A stretch of DNA of 64,000 bases from positions 154,869,211 to 154,933,210 of the forward strand of contig NC_092859.1 in NCBI RefSeq assembly GCF_032062135.1, given 5' to 3'. Under the pieces are notes generated by a model. That model did not search any database, had not been told where the DNA came from, and saw only the letters and a program-made list of their open reading frames with translations. Position 1 is the first letter of the stretch. Every line of letters starts with the position of its first letter. Positions 38,529-52,576 of this stretch are shown piece by piece. The translations under genes and the position numbers were made by a program. This DNA is from Pyxicephalus adspersus (Eukaryota; Chordata; Amphibia; Anura; Pyxicephalidae).

Positions 38529-39815
38529 CTATGAAATAGAATTGTTCACACATATAATCTTATAGTTATGGTAATTGAGATTGTTTTCCTAATTTCCCCT
38601 TCAGTTCTGTACTTTGTTTGTTCTGTCTGTTTATTATAGAAGAGCAATATGGAATTCATCTAATTTCAGATTGCCCAATTCAGTTTCCCCATTGACAGTG
38701 ATTTTAACTTTTCCCTATAATGTGGTTTTAGGCAACTAAGCCCAAGTGTTTTCTTCAAATAGGCCACCGGTGATAAAAATAATCTCTTTCTTGCTTCTTA
38801 TCCCACATGGTTTGGTCAGTGAAAGCTTTGTGATTTGGAAAAAGTGCTCATGTGACCCAAGTCAAAGTTTCTCCTTCAATAACGTTGATCTCTATGCTCA
38901 ATTCAGCAGAAGGAACTACATGGGGCATCACTGGCTGCACACTATGGCCAGATTTGGGTGCGCATTATGCAGTGGAGCAATAAGAAACTGAAATCTAATT
39001 GGCTGTATTTCCTTATCCTACTTTTGCAATGCAATGGTGAGCAGAACAAAAGGGGCGGGAAGGGAAATCTCCCTGGACAGAATTAATAGCCAATAAGAGT
39101 CTTATCATTTGACTTCTGTATTATAAATAGTTATACATACACTTTAAACAAAACCAAGCCCACTATGGATCAGGCTGGTCTGACATTACCCAGGTTGGTT
39201 GATAAGCTCAGGCTATTAGCAGAAAGTTCTGGGCTCCAGCTTCAATCAGAACCTGTCAGGCTATGCTTTATATGAGATCATATGTTGTCTAGTGACTGAT
39301 GGGTTTTTCTATGGTATCTTTTGGGAATTTGGTTTATGTTGGCTCTGATGAACTGGCATGTGCTTTATGCCAGACACAGCTGGTTATTGTTTCTTGTATA
39401 CCCTGAGAAACCAAGCAAAATAGTACAAAATCCTTCCCAGATTTGTCCCACATATTCAGCACATCTGTACTAGTGAATTCAGCAAAAAAAAGCAAATCTG
39501 AAATATACTATAGTTACAGTTCACATTTTTATCAACTGGCCCCTGCAAAGTTGTCTAAAATGTGCTAGAGTGCCGACAATGGGGGTGTCCAACTCAAATC
39601 TTCGAGGGATGGGATCTGCACATAATTTAAGTATTTTATTAACAGACAGCAGTATATTTAGTTAGGTGTGGTTCTCCAATGAAAAAAAAAAACTGGTAGT
39701 ATGAAAATCCTGGCCTATATGTGGCCGTCAAGGACTGGAATTAGACACCTCTGGCATAAAATGAATAAAAATAAACTGTTGCCGACAACGCACATCTGAA
39801 TTTACATGTACTTAC
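38529..39815 (-). other. ANTXR1 intron 9
   Basis: 1.29 kb, mostly unique-looking, with one hAT-type MITE near the exon 9 side. Confidence 0.8.
39575..39763. mobile_element. hAT-type MITE ('gaggtgtccaactc' ends)
   Basis: The left end gggggtgtccaactcaaatc and right end gaattagacacctctggc are inverted repeats of the CAGAGGTGTCNAACTC type common in vertebrate hAT elements. It is about 190 bp and lies roughly 50 bp from the donor of exon 9. Confidence 0.7.
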
Positions 39816-39876
39816 CTCCGGCACATATACTGGAAGGCTCCACAGCTAAAATTTCAATGCAGGACATCTTCAGAAT
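39816..39876 (-). CDS. ANTXR1: ANTXR1 exon 9: start of Ig-like stalk
   Basis: 61 nt. It reads ILKMSCIEILAVEPSSICAG plus one base. It carries two of the stalk cysteines. The acceptor is gaacag and the donor gtaagt. It follows a 7.35-kb intron. Confidence 0.95.
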
Positions 39877-41730
39877 CTGTTCAATGATATGAAAATGGAT
39901 CAGTACTGTGAATAGAAAACACTTCCGAGGACCTAGGCAAATATGACCTGGGGGCCACAAATCTACTACATAACAGTTCTCTGCCATTCTGAGGCTCTGG
40001 TGAAGGTGTGGATCCTGGGCAATTGGTCTGTTTTTCTTACCCTAAAGCTGTAGATAAGCAAATATTGCACCTCAATCAATAATCAGGAACAAACAAACTA
40101 CCTAATATTCTCATAATTAAGGAGCTCTGAGCAGGGTATTAATTTAAAAAGAAAACATATTGAAATAATTAAGTCTGGCCTCCGATGGGAAAATGTGACT
40201 GCCAACATCTCCTGCACTCCATCATGCTGACAGGTCAGTACCGTATATAGAGCAGAATAATGAAAGTTCCTATTACATTTTTCAAATAGAATATTTTCCA
40301 GGATCATACTTGCTCCATACAGAAGTTTTGCATATGCATGACTATCAGAGACATGGCACCTATATTTTGTGGCTGCTAGGTATAAATCATGTTTAAAACC
40401 CCACAGCTAATTTTCTGGTGTAGTAAAAGTTTACCTGTAAAAAGCTTTATAAATAAGTGTATATTTTATATTTATATGACTTTATAGCATTTGCACTTTA
40501 ATCTAAGATCTTCCTACAGTCCAGGCTTTGACTACTTGGCTGCAGGAAAATTTGCTGTCCCTTTTCAAGAAGATTTTAGCTTAATTTCATGTTCCCTATT
40601 ACACTGTAGGTTACAACAATGCCGAGAATGTATATCTCCTGTCCCTAGCTATGTTCTGTCTGATTGACTTTTTATTGAGCGATATGTTAATGTATTCTAT
40701 TTCATGACAACAGTTTTTATTTCTTCAGACAATTTCATGCTTCCAACTTTCATAATATTTTTATCTTTAAATAATCAGAATTTAAAATAGAATTAGAAGT
40801 ACAGCAGCAGCCGCTTACTTTCTGACTCTCTCTCTAGAAAATTATTATAAAGTCAATTAATTTTATCCCTCTTTGGCTCTTCCCAGTCCCAGGCATGTTA
40901 CACATTCCACCTAAAGTTAGTCATACAACCAGTGCTATTAATAGCCACTCAATTCTTTTACACTGATCATAAAACACAATAAAATATTTGTGGATATTTC
41001 AATGTTTTCTATTTGATAATAAAGAAGAATTAAGATCCTGGGACCTTGAATGAGGATGGTTGTGTAATTACTTTCCAACTTCCACATGCCAAATACAATA
41101 TTTCTTCTGCTTGTTTATTTTGAAATGCATGTAAAACTTTGTGCACAAATCTGTAAATCATAAAACCTCTATCAAACTTTGACCAATGTTGCATCTACTC
41201 TTAAACCCCATTCTTTGTCTTGACTTTACCTGAAAAGCTCTTAGAGACTCAAACCTCATAAATTGTAGTTTGTCACTACATGAGCTGCTTTCCTGGAGAG
41301 CCCCAAGACCCCATCTCCAAACTCTTGGGAAAAAGCTGAGCACAATCAGAAAAATAATTACTAATGAATCCTGGTGGGAAATGTGATATAAATTCATCAT
41401 AAATCATTAAATCATCACGTTAAAGCTTAAAACTGAATCTCTATCAGCTTGCTTTTACCACTAAATGTGCCAATGACACAGCAGAAAGCAGGAGGAAGCT
41501 GATCTTAATGTTTTGTAAAGGACCTGCCATCATATTTCTACTTTTTGAATATGCAGGAATCCCCTGCCATTGACAAGACTTCCCCAACTACAAGAGAGCT
41601 GGGAGCTGTTCCATTAAAGGGCACCACATCTCAGAGTGCTTTATAAACTTTAACATTCATGTCCCCTAGAAAGATGTATACTAAGAAAATGACTCGCAAA
41701 TCCACTCCTAAGGAATTTACTAAACTCTAA

Positions 41731-42149
41731 GGCTATGTACACACGTGCAATAATTGTTGTTACAAACGAGCGACTGACGACAGATTAGCGATTAATCATG
41801 ATTTTTTTGAACGATTATATAGAACACGATTCTGTACATGCTGTAAGGATACAATCGTTCAAATATAATCCACCAATAATGTACACACGCTTGATACGAT
41901 CAATTGAACGATGCAGGTAGTGACATGTACTAGAGAAAGTGTGCTGCAGAACCATCCACGATCACTGAACGACAGTACACACAATAGATTGGGAACAATC
42001 TGATCTGCTGAGACGGTCGTACGTTTCCAGCCACATTCTTCATTCATCAGCATCGTTGGCCAGTCGTTGTGCACTTTATTTTATTAAAGATTATCAGCCG
42101 ATCGGTCGCCAAAGGTTCGTTTCCAATTATTGCACGTGTGTACGTAGCC
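41731..42149. mobile_element. Harbinger-like MITE with TAA target duplication
   Basis: The left end is GGCTATGTACACACGTGCAA and the right end is the complement of GGCTACGTACACACGTGCAA. TAA flanks both sides, a 3-bp target duplication as in PIF/Harbinger. It is 419 bp with no transposase. It is rich in CGATC/GATCG-like words, unlike the flanks. Confidence 0.85.
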
Positions 42150-44897
42150 TAAACCATTTATAAACAAAATAAATTATGATAGGCCAAACAAACAAAGAAA
42201 TTCTTTGCCAACCAAATTAAGGAACTGACTACTTTTAGAGACACCATATGATTCAATACCCAGAAACTAAAAGGATCCTTGGATTACACACACCCTTGTT
42301 ATATCTGTATCTTGTCATAAAATCCCCAACTATGATGGCCACCATGCAACTCATTCTACTAAGTTTGTAACTCGGCAATGCTAACATTGTTTTTTAAAGT
42401 CCCTCAAATTGCCTCTGTGTTGAAATCAAATCTATATGCCTCCTACTAACACAGTATTACGCAGAATAAAATATAAGAAATACATACAATATTTTCACAG
42501 TTTTACTTTTTATTTTTCCCCACAAAACATAAGCAATGAGAAATTCTGAATTTGATCTCCTTCAAGTCCATCCAAAGAAGCATTTCCCAGCTTTTTACTA
42601 GGTGCCAAATGCTGTAATGAAAGAGTATAATCTTATTTCTCTTAATCTGCATACCACAGGAAAAAATTGTCCTGGAAAAAAAATCTTTCCAAGTTCCATA
42701 TTTTAACTTCCTGAAAACACGGGGAAAGCGGGAGTTATAATTGCAGCCCTGTCTACATCTGAGCTTCACTCCTCCTAAAAGATACATTTGTTATCCAAGC
42801 AGCAAAAGTGATGCGGAGAAGTGGAGAGCAATGCAGTACTGAGGGCTTTAAAAACCCCCAAGACCCTACCTGTATGAAATTCCAGAACCTAGCAATGTAT
42901 TGTAAATATAAAATGTACAGGTACATACAATGCATGAATCTATAGAGCACAAATTAGCAATACAACAATATTTATTACAGGTATTTTGATGAAAACATCT
43001 CTTTTCATGTAAAGAATCATTCTTTACCCTGTGATCCAAATCCTAGGCTAAGACCACAAGACCTCCTGCTCTAAGGATCATCTGGAGTGATTTAGAGATA
43101 TTTTGGGTTTGCATTTACAGGGTCAGTTTAAGCAAAAAGTTAGATTTAATAGACGTAATAGGATGCAGTATGATAGAAAGTTGCTTTGTAACAATATTTG
43201 CATAGCAAAATAAAAAGAGGGAATACTGTATATGGCTTGAAGGAGTTGGAAAGTAACGACAAAACCATCCTCATCTTGTAAAACCCCCAGGAATTTATTT
43301 CCCATTTATTACCAAATGGAAAATATTGTCACCCATGTATATTCTCTTTTACGAGCTTCTAAATTAAATTGTAGCATGGTTTCAATATATGATAAGCTAA
43401 GCCCAGGGCAAAAAAGGAGAACGCAATAGGTGAAGGGACAGCATGATAGGGTGAAAAAGGGGGTATACTGGAGAATAGGGTTGAGAAAAATAGGAGACGT
43501 AGGTAAGAATTACCGGATAGGTTGGGTGGTGTTAGGTGTGGGGTGAGCCAGTAAGAGTTCAATCCAGAAGGGGAGGTTGCTGGTCAGTTGAGCCGAGAGG
43601 TCAAGGGGGAAGTTTATTACACACTCTTTCTCCAGTTTGGTGCAAGTTGGGGTTATGTGATGGGCAGTAAAGTGGGTGGTGATATTTTGGGATTGTTGTA
43701 GAATATATTGTCATGGTATTGTCTTTGTACAATGGACAAGGTCCATGAAGGGGTTGCGATTTTTGGTGAGGAGGCATTTTAAAAGAAGGAGAAACCCATT
43801 AGAGGTATGGGTGTTCTTAAAACACATCGTGGGTGTAATCGACTACTGAGAAGTGTCAGTAATATTGGTTATGGGAGCCAGGTGTAATTGTCCCTGAGGC
43901 ATAGCAGCTGGGGGCAGGAAAATTGGATAGGAGAATTGATGTGTTATTTAAGAGCCTTCATGGACCTTGGCCTAAAAAAATTGTATTATGGTTGTTACAA
44001 TAACATTGTTGCTAATAAACTACTGCTTTGGCCAATTTATACCAAAAAATGTTGGTATTGGTTATTTGGTAAAAGAAAGAGGGCATTGGGGTGTAATGGG
44101 GGAATAACCCCCATCTGTTGTAGCCTGGCCAAACTAATAAATATAAAGCATGCCAAACCAATTAAATATTACAACCAAATTAAAATTGAACAAGGCTATT
44201 TCCAATAGTAATACGTTTAATAAACACATATAAACTATGGTTCAAAGGCCAAATGTGCTTGTAGACTACACTACAGCTATGTAATTATATCTCTGGATTC
44301 AGGGGGATCAATCCTTCTACACAAAGAAGGAAGAACAATAGATGCCAGACTACATTCTTCAGCATCCTAGAAACTATGTGTCTACATGGGGAGGATATAG
44401 AATTTGTAGTCACAGGTAATGGTGGTAAGCAATAGTAAGACTTCAATCAGCTAACAGGAAACTAAAAGACACAACAGGTCTTGGATCTGTTCTAGCCAAG
44501 CACAACAATGGAATTTTTGAATTTGAAAAGTTCAGTTCCAAGGTAATACTTTACTATAATTTACACTAATCAACATGATTGCTTTGAGAATTAACCTTGT
44601 TTAATTTTAGCTTTAGTTCAGTTTTCATTTTATAATTACTGGGAGAGTCTGTCATGATGCGTGTTGTTATTCTCGGTGACTGAACCCACATGTCTGGATC
44701 GGCATGAAATCCATGCACTTGCCCATGGGGCAAAATCTGCAATCTGAGGAACTGATGAGTTTTTGTTTTGCTAGAACCTGCTGATTTGCTTTTATATTAC
44801 AAATGAAAAGCGGATTAAAGAAGGTTTTTTAAGGTGTCTCAAACTATAAATTCTAAAGCAGTTGTCTAAAGCGGCTTGTAAGTCTCTCGCTCATCTT

Positions 44898-44992
44898 CTA
44901 CATGTGTCACCACTGCACCAATGAGATCCTGTACATGTGTCACCACTGCACCGATGTGATCTTCTACATGTGTCACCACTGCACCAAGGGGC
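44898..44992 (+). repeat. 33-bp tandem repeat, three units
   Basis: The unit begins tacatgtgtcaccactgcac and is repeated three times with small changes. It forms the start of a 205-codon open frame (44902-45519) with no recognised domain. Confidence 0.9.
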
Positions 44993-45674
44993 CCTTCAGC
45001 ACTCAACAACACTACAACCCTTCTCACTACTTTGCCAGCAATCACATGCCTTGTTCAGACCACTCCACTACCACAACATACCATCAACTACTTTACCTAC
45101 CCTGCAAGTACCATGCATGCCCCAGGCCCCTCTTTCGCCCCCCGATGCTCTCGTTATTTACTAATCTAATAAAAATTAAACCTCTCACCCATTCTGTAAG
45201 CTCTGCACCCTTCATGTTCACTGTTTTGCAAAAATGTAGCCTCCCATCATTGTTGTGCCTGCACACACCACCAATCCAACCTCACTTATCCATCCCTGCT
45301 CCCAACAATCTTTTACCAGCCACTGGCCACCTTGACTACACCAAGGCCTTCACCACCGATTACATAGTTGCCTCTACTGTCATCACCACATTAGCTCAGT
45401 TTTTTCTATCCCAAACACCTGACCTCACTCCTATCCATAACATTGTCTGTTCTGGAACAGGCATACTTTTGGACACAAGTTGGCAATGGAGGGACAGGCA
45501 GGAGGCATGTAATCTGTAATGTTATGGGCTGACTACAAGCAGACAGACACGTTGTACCTTCTCACAGGTTCCGTAGTCCTAAGACAAGGAACAAGAATTC
45601 AACCTGAACATATTAACACGAGTCTGCTTCTATAGTTAGAATGGTCAGAAAATACCAGGAAGGTAGTATTATGA

Positions 45675-45905
45675 TTAATATTATCCAGCATTTATATGGT
45701 GCCAACATATTACGCTGCACTGTACAAAGTCTTTAGTTGTTTCACTAGCTGTCTCTCAAAGGAAAGTCCCACCATAGTCATATGTGTTTAATATAGTCTA
45801 GGGTCATTTTGGGGGAAGCCAATTAACCTGATTGCATGTTTTTGGGATGTAGGAGGAAATTGAAATGCCCAGAGGAAATCCACAAGCATGGTGAGAACAT
45901 GCAAA
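45675..45905 (-). mobile_element. tRNA/L2 SINE, partial, inverted
   Basis: It reads agcatttatatggtgccaac then ttacgctgcactgtacaaag, with gcatgtttttgggatgtagg near the right. This is the tail and body in reverse. The tRNA head is missing. Confidence 0.75.
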
Positions 45906-46047
45906 GGTGTGGCTTGTGGAGGGGACAAGCAGCCTCATCAGGAAATTAGTTGGGTTTTCAAACATATTACTGAAGGATGAATCTCTAATGATGATTTTAC
46001 ATTAAAGATAACTTTTAAACTCTCCTCCTTGGTCTGTGAAATACTAG

Positions 46048-46253
46048 GCCTGATTTATTAAAGTCCTCCAAGGCTGGAGAGAATACACTTTTTATAAGCA
46101 AAGCTGGGTGATCTAGCATACCTCGAATGGGTTTCCTAAATGTCCTTACCTATTCATTAGGAAATGTTTTCAATCCCGGGACAAATCCATTTCAGGATTG
46201 AAACTTATGATAGTATATCCTCTCCAGCCTTGGAGAGCTTTAATAAATCAGAC
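46048..46253. mobile_element. Foldback MITE, copy 6
   Basis: The left arm is gcctgatttattaaagtcct then ccaaggctggagag. The right arm is cagccttggagagctttaat then aaatcaga. It has the same palindromic layout as copy 4. Confidence 0.85.
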
Positions 46254-47229
46254 CAACTGTGTTCACTGCACAATACTGCAAACATGTTAATGTAAAAAAA
46301 ACCTACAATCCCAATTCACCTATTATCGTTTTATAACCATATAAGCTTGACATTGACATGGCATTGGCCTTCTGCCACTGTAACATGATATTTAACTTTT
46401 TTCACTGCTTAAGTTTCCATTTTATTTCCCCATGAACATAGCTAATTCAGGATACTGGACACCAGACATTCAGGTATTGACCAATCTGAATCAAGGTACT
46501 GGCCCCAAACCATTTAAACAATCAAGTCAAAAAGAACAAAAAGCCACATCCCAAAAACCAAGGATTATTTTAGAAGAACAAAGACAGAGAGGTTTGGAAA
46601 GATGGGACTTTCAAGGCTTAGGTATAAAATCATACAGGAACTTTCAGTTATTGACTAGCTAACTTTCACCACTGAATGTCTATAACAGATTACCATGATG
46701 TAGGCATCAGCAACCACCATTCTCCCTTATTTTACTAAGCTCACTTTGTTCTCTTCTACCTTGAAATTGGATAGACTAATACTGGACAATTATGTACTAA
46801 ATAAATTATAAGAGCAGCTGATGGTTAGTATGGACTTGTGAGTGGAATGCAGAGCCAGACCATAATCCTTAAGACCTCAACAGCTCCTATTACTATAAAA
46901 TGTGGGAGCCACAAGTGGCCTGCACCCTACAAATACATGAAATACTATTAGGAACTTATTTCAAGCATTCACATATGACTTTGGCTAATGCTATTTAACT
47001 CCTGGAATTGAGCCCAGTGTTGCAGTAAGACAAATATGCACAACAGTTCATTTATAACAATGTACTATTTCAGGATAACACATAAAGACATGCAAAGTAT
47101 TTAACTGAATAGTATGATGAATTGATCATTTTGTCAGATCGATCTGTTCTTTTGTGAGAACAAAAGAGATTAAAACAATCTTTCCAACTACTTTTCACCA
47201 AGTCTTAGCAAAGACGGGATTGTACTTAC

Positions 47230-47310
47230 TGAGCCTATGATATTATGCAGTGCTTCGAATCCCCCATTCACCGGGAAGACGTGGTCTTTGCTGTCAGCTA
47301 TCCGAGCCAG
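47230..47310 (-). CDS. ANTXR1: ANTXR1 exon 8: end of vWA domain
   Basis: 81 nt, 27 codons in phase 0. It reads [20 protein letters not shown] then LHNIIGS. This is the C-terminal helix of the I domain leading into the stalk. The acceptor is actcag and the donor gtaagt. Confidence 0.95.
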
Positions 47311-47869
47311 CTGAGTTCCCAATGGGAGAAGAAAACAGGAAAGAATGTTGTAACAAACAAAGAATCACATTGTAGCAACATTATGTTCAGTATAATCATG
47401 TTTTGAAGTCTATGCTTCCATGCAGTCTAGATATTTTAATATAAATGTTAGTTTTAAAAAAAATGGCAAAAACAAAAAAGTCTAATAAACATATGTTTAG
47501 ATTTAGGTGAGTGCCAGTTTGGATTCCAACATAACATTTTGGTAACAATAACAATGAATTAGGGTCAATTCACATTGGAGGTGAGGTTGCAGTGTTTTTA
47601 CGTGTTTCTTACGCCATGCTTGGGAAGACACTTCATGTAAAATGAGCAGACGCTGGTTCTTTTTGAACCGGGTGAGTACACAAGTGGCTTGCAAGATATC
47701 AGCTCCAGAAATCATTGCAAAATTGTGCATTGAAGAGGCCAGTCTGAACCTGCCCTTATATTTTATATATGTTCTTATATTTTTATATGTTATGATTGTG
47801 TAAGATAAAATATTTCTCTAATAAATATATAATTATTCATAGACTGACTCTTTGCAATTACCACAATAC
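47311..47869 (-). other. ANTXR1 intron 7
   Basis: 559 bp. It includes most of the dispersed repeat at 47565-47760. Confidence 0.85.
47565..47760 (+). repeat. Unnamed dispersed repeat, second copy
   Basis: It reads attcacattggaggtgaggt, gtttcttacgccatgctt and gcagacgctggttcttttt, matching 20836-21025. Confidence 0.5.
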
Positions 47870-47938
47870 CTGTGTCTCATTGAAGTCTTTGACTCCCACA
47901 CAATAAACTTGAGCTCCCAAGTCACGAGATCTGTTAGC
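47870..47938 (-). CDS. ANTXR1: ANTXR1 exon 7: vWA domain, NET glycosylation sequon
   Basis: 69 nt, 23 codons in phase 0. It reads [18 protein letters not shown] then FNETQ. FNET is an N-linked glycosylation sequon conserved in the family. The acceptor is tttcag. The donor, gtattg, is non-optimal. Confidence 0.95.
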
Positions 47939-48951
<1,013 letters not shown>

Positions 48952-49093
48952 TTATTAATCATACTCTGATCGCCAGAACATTTTACCCATCTGCCTAATA
49001 TTGTGTTGGTCTTTGATGTGCCACCAAACAGATGAGACCTATTGGGGCATGGTCTCCACAAGACCTCTGAAGGTGTCAAAAATCCTACACTGG

Positions 49094-49245
49094 GCCTGAT
49101 TTATTAAAGCTCTTCAAAACTGGAGAAGATAAACTATCATGGGGGAACCTAGTTGATCCACCAAACATGAATGGATCTGGTCCAGGCTTAGAAACATTTG
49201 GCAACTAATAGCAAATCATTTTTAGGAAGTCCATTCACAGTTAGC
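49094..49245. mobile_element. Foldback MITE, copy 7 (right arm decayed)
   Basis: The left arm gggcctgatttattaaagct and gaacctagttgatccacc are clear. The right arm fades after aagtccattcac. Confidence 0.7.
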
Positions 49246-49289
49246 TGGTCCTCGCCTATGTACTCCCAAGCATAAAGGGCATGATGGTT

Positions 49290-49615
49290 TACTCATGCTG
49301 ATTAGTACTCTGGTCTTTGCAGCGCTAGGTCACAGGTTCCAGTTTCGGCCAGGACACTATCTGCATGGAGTTTGCAGGTTGTCACCGTGTTTGCAAGAGT
49401 TTGTTCCGGATACTCTGATTACCTCCCACATCCCAAAAATATGCATTTAGGTTAATTTGCTTTCCATCAAAATTGGCCTTAGACTTTTTTATTGAAATAT
49501 GACTATGGTAGAGACATTAGATTTGTGAGCGCCTTGAGGGACAGTTAGTGAAATGACTATGGACTTTGAAAAGCGCCAATATCTTGGCGCTATATAATAC
49601 AAGTAAATAAATAAA
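49290..49615 (+). mobile_element. tRNA-headed SINE with L2-like tail, copy 4
   Basis: It reads tctttgcagcgctaggtcac, ctatctgcatggagtttgca and aagcgccaatatcttggcgc then tatataata. The tail is well kept. It lies in the intron between exons 5 and 6, right after a foldback MITE. Confidence 0.85.
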
Positions 49616-49693
49616 CGTGCTAATCTCTGTTATAAATTGTGTTTATTACAGATTGCATTGATATTCATCTATGACAACCATAGTCCTACATAC

Positions 49694-49727
49694 CTTTGTG
49701 GTTCTCATGATAGATTTGTTCACTGGC
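49694..49727 (-). CDS. ANTXR1: ANTXR1 exon 5: short vWA exon
   Basis: 34 nt, too short to stand out as an ORF. It reads ASEQIYHENHK plus the first base of the next codon. The acceptor is gtccag and the donor gtatgt. It joins IER of exon 4 to GYRTASV of exon 6 exactly as in the ANTXR1 I domain. Confidence 0.93.
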
Positions 49728-50066
49728 CTGGACAAAAAAAAGTTGAAAAGATGACTTAAGATAAAATATACATAAGTGGGTCACTAAGCATATTCATAAA
49801 AGCAGTGAAAGACCGTAATTAATTACCATGAACTGTAACATTTAGTAGATGAGGACAATAGGAAAGATTGGTGACCATGTATTATCCTATTCCGTAGAAA
49901 ATTTGCGTTACAAATTAGATGAAATCTGATTAGCTAATATGGATTTTTAATTTTGTACAATAGTTTTGATCTTAGAACTTCATCAACAATTGGCTTCATA
50001 GTACATGAAACTATCTGCAGGTCTGGTAACACGTATACACCTGGTCTTTTTCTTTAGGTTCTAGGT

Positions 50067-50322
50067 CAGTGTTTCTCAACCAGGGTTCCTCCAGAGGTTG
50101 CTGGGGGTTCCATGAGCAATGAGAAATTTGTGCCTCTCAGGTCAGTTCAACTGACATCAATGATCTTTTTGCTTATCTGGAGTGGCGGCCATGGTGGCCA
50201 GAAATGTAAGAGGAATTCTTCCCACTGACCACCATGCTAATGTCTGCGAGCTGTCGATATAATAATTAGAGCAGAGGGTTCCTGAAGACCTGAAAGTCAT
50301 TTCAAAAGGTCAAGAAACACTG
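50067..50322 (+). mobile_element. hAT-type MITE, 'gttcctccagaggttgc' family
   Basis: The ends cagtgtttctcaacc and ggtcaagaaacactg are inverted repeats. The interior carries the diagnostic tgatctttttgcttatctgg and aaatgtaagaggaattcttc. No clear 8-bp target duplication remains. Confidence 0.85.
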
Positions 50323-51682
50323 GACAAGACTGATGAAATGTACTACCCAATGGCAGCTATCCATTGTAGAAAGGGAAAAAGGCAAAGTCTGTTTAAAAAA
50401 TAATTTATGAGTACCTTGGGCGGCATCTACACTGGAGGTGCCAATAGACATTAAAAAGAGGTTGGACATGCAGGTACGGTCTGACTTCTGCAATCTTTAA
50501 ACCCAATGGTAAAATAAACAAGTAAAATGGGCTCAGGGCAAGTTTTCATATTTATGTGACAAAGTATACAATTCGTTTTTTTATAGTTTCCCCTGAAACC
50601 TTAGAGATATTTTGGACAATCCAAGACTTCAGATCTCTACAATAATAATAAAAATGTACTATTTTATTTACAGCAATAAAAGTCAGATTAAATTATTCAG
50701 CAACAATCTCATGTTTATTCCGGAGCTCTAAAAGCTTCTGGAATTATCAATATAATTTCTCTTAATCACAATAATATATATTTTTTTACGCGTTTCACAG
50801 CGACAAGCTGAGTGATATAGGAGCCACATATTTTTATTGTGCTGATTCAATAAAACCAACTTTTTCCAAGTGAGCCTTCATGACACCTCCTGCAACCTCT
50901 TTTTAAAGTTCTACTTGGCAGTTCTCATAATAACAATTTAGGCATGGAACAGTATATTGTAGGAAAACTTTTCACAGAAATGGAAAACTCTACTGTCCCA
51001 GTCCTCCAAACATAAACTCCAGAGAATATGGCGTTCCCCATGCAGCAGCCAGCTCACTACTACTGTCCTATCCTTGAATTTTTTATTAAAATTGTCGTGC
51101 TTTGATGTTTTGGATTGTCCGAAAAATCCCTATGGGTTCAGAGGGAAACTATAATTAAAAAGAATTGCACTTCAATAATGGGATAGGACAATATGATAGC
51201 TGCTCTAAGAAATACCTGGGCCATAGAGTAAACCAACACTTCTGGAATGTCTTGTGGAGGATAAATAGGATAGGAAAAAACTTCAATTGATGGGCCCTTT
51301 CCAAATAATAAACCAGTCCAGTTGGTGTACTCCCAAGGCATTTAGTTAACTCCACAAATGTGAGATCACTGGATCAAATGGCTTAATTGGACACCTGTAC
51401 TGTACTGCGTATTGAAAGTTTATAGCAGGGAAGGGAATTTGTGGGTGTTAGAATATCAGCCCATCCTTTCACAACTACATTATACTACGATATCTTCACC
51501 AATCTGGCCAATGAATGTCTGCAGGTCATGCTTAATGAAATTAATTACACAAACAGGAAAGCTTTACATCTGGTAAAACAGTGATTTTCCAACATGTGCA
51601 ATAAAAAGGCAATGAAAAGAAATCAACTATGCTATCCAATGATCATCTAATTATATACCTGTATTTGAAATTTTCCATTGTA

Positions 51683-52576
51683 TAGAAGAAAGAAAAAGAA
51701 AGAGGTTTCTCTCAAGTTTTAGGTAAAATAATTACTTATGTATTGATATAATTCAGATTTCATACATAATTATCGTACATACATCATTTAAACATACGGT
51801 ATATCCAGTCTAGTTTTTGTGTCACTAGGCTCGAGTATATATACTAGACAGAATTGCTATAACTATTTTAACCGTATCTGTCTTATGCGATCCAGACGCG
51901 TTTCGCCTTTCCAGGTTTCCTCAGGGGAGCTTAATACCTGTACGTTTTTTGGTTGCTAGTACATAGATAAACATAAATGGTAACCTTGTTCTAATAATGA
52001 GCATAGAGAAGATCCCAGCGATAGTAGTGTTGCCGTTGAATGCAGATAAGCAGGAGGAATGAAACCGCAAAGATTCCTTATGACTTGTACTTAGAATATA
52101 AGGAGGTATATTAGTGGTAAGTAGGTAGTAGCTCCAAGACTTTTAAAGATAAGTCTGGATGCTTGAGAGAGAAGCTGGTCCTGCATGTGAGATTCTAACA
52201 ACAAGATTATGTTTATCTATGTACTAGCAACCAAAAACCATACAGTTCATAAGCTTAAGTTCCCCTGAGGAAGCCTAGAAAGGCAAAACGCGTCGAACCA
52301 CATAAGACGAATACGTTTAAAATAGCTAGAGCAATTCCGTCTAATATATATACTCCAGTCTGGTGACACAAAAACTAGACTGGATATATGTTTAAATGAT
52401 GTATGTACAATAATTATGTATGAAATCTGAATTATATCAATATATAATTAATTATTTTACCTAAAACTTGAGAGCTGAAACCTCTTTCTATTTCTTTGTA
52501 CTATATTTTGATTACTCAAAGAGATAGCTGAACATTATTTCTGGAGGGAAATAAACTCTTCTTATCCTATTCAATC
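51683..52576 (+). mobile_element. Palindromic retroelement-like insertion with hairpin motif
   Basis: Two inverted arms of about 296 bp (51681-51976 and 52207-52502) face each other across 230 bp. Shared words include gtttaaatgatgtatgtac, ctagtttttgtgtcac, cccctgaggaa and aacgcgtc. A 74-bp tail containing aataaa occurs only on the right. ttccattgta lies at 51673-51682 and again at 52577-52586, a 10-bp candidate target duplication. There is no protein. Confidence 0.75.

Larger units (their letters stand above)
39877..47229 (-). other. ANTXR1 intron 8
   Basis: 7.35 kb. It holds a Harbinger-like MITE, a 33-bp tandem repeat with a chance ORF, a partial inverted SINE and a foldback MITE. The stretches 40000-41720 and 42160-44880 look unique and AT-rich, with nothing I can name. 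Confidence 0.75.

Noticed and set aside
43888..44208. 106-codon plus-strand frame
   Set aside because: AT-rich with no recognisable domain, and only marginally longer than expected by chance in this composition.
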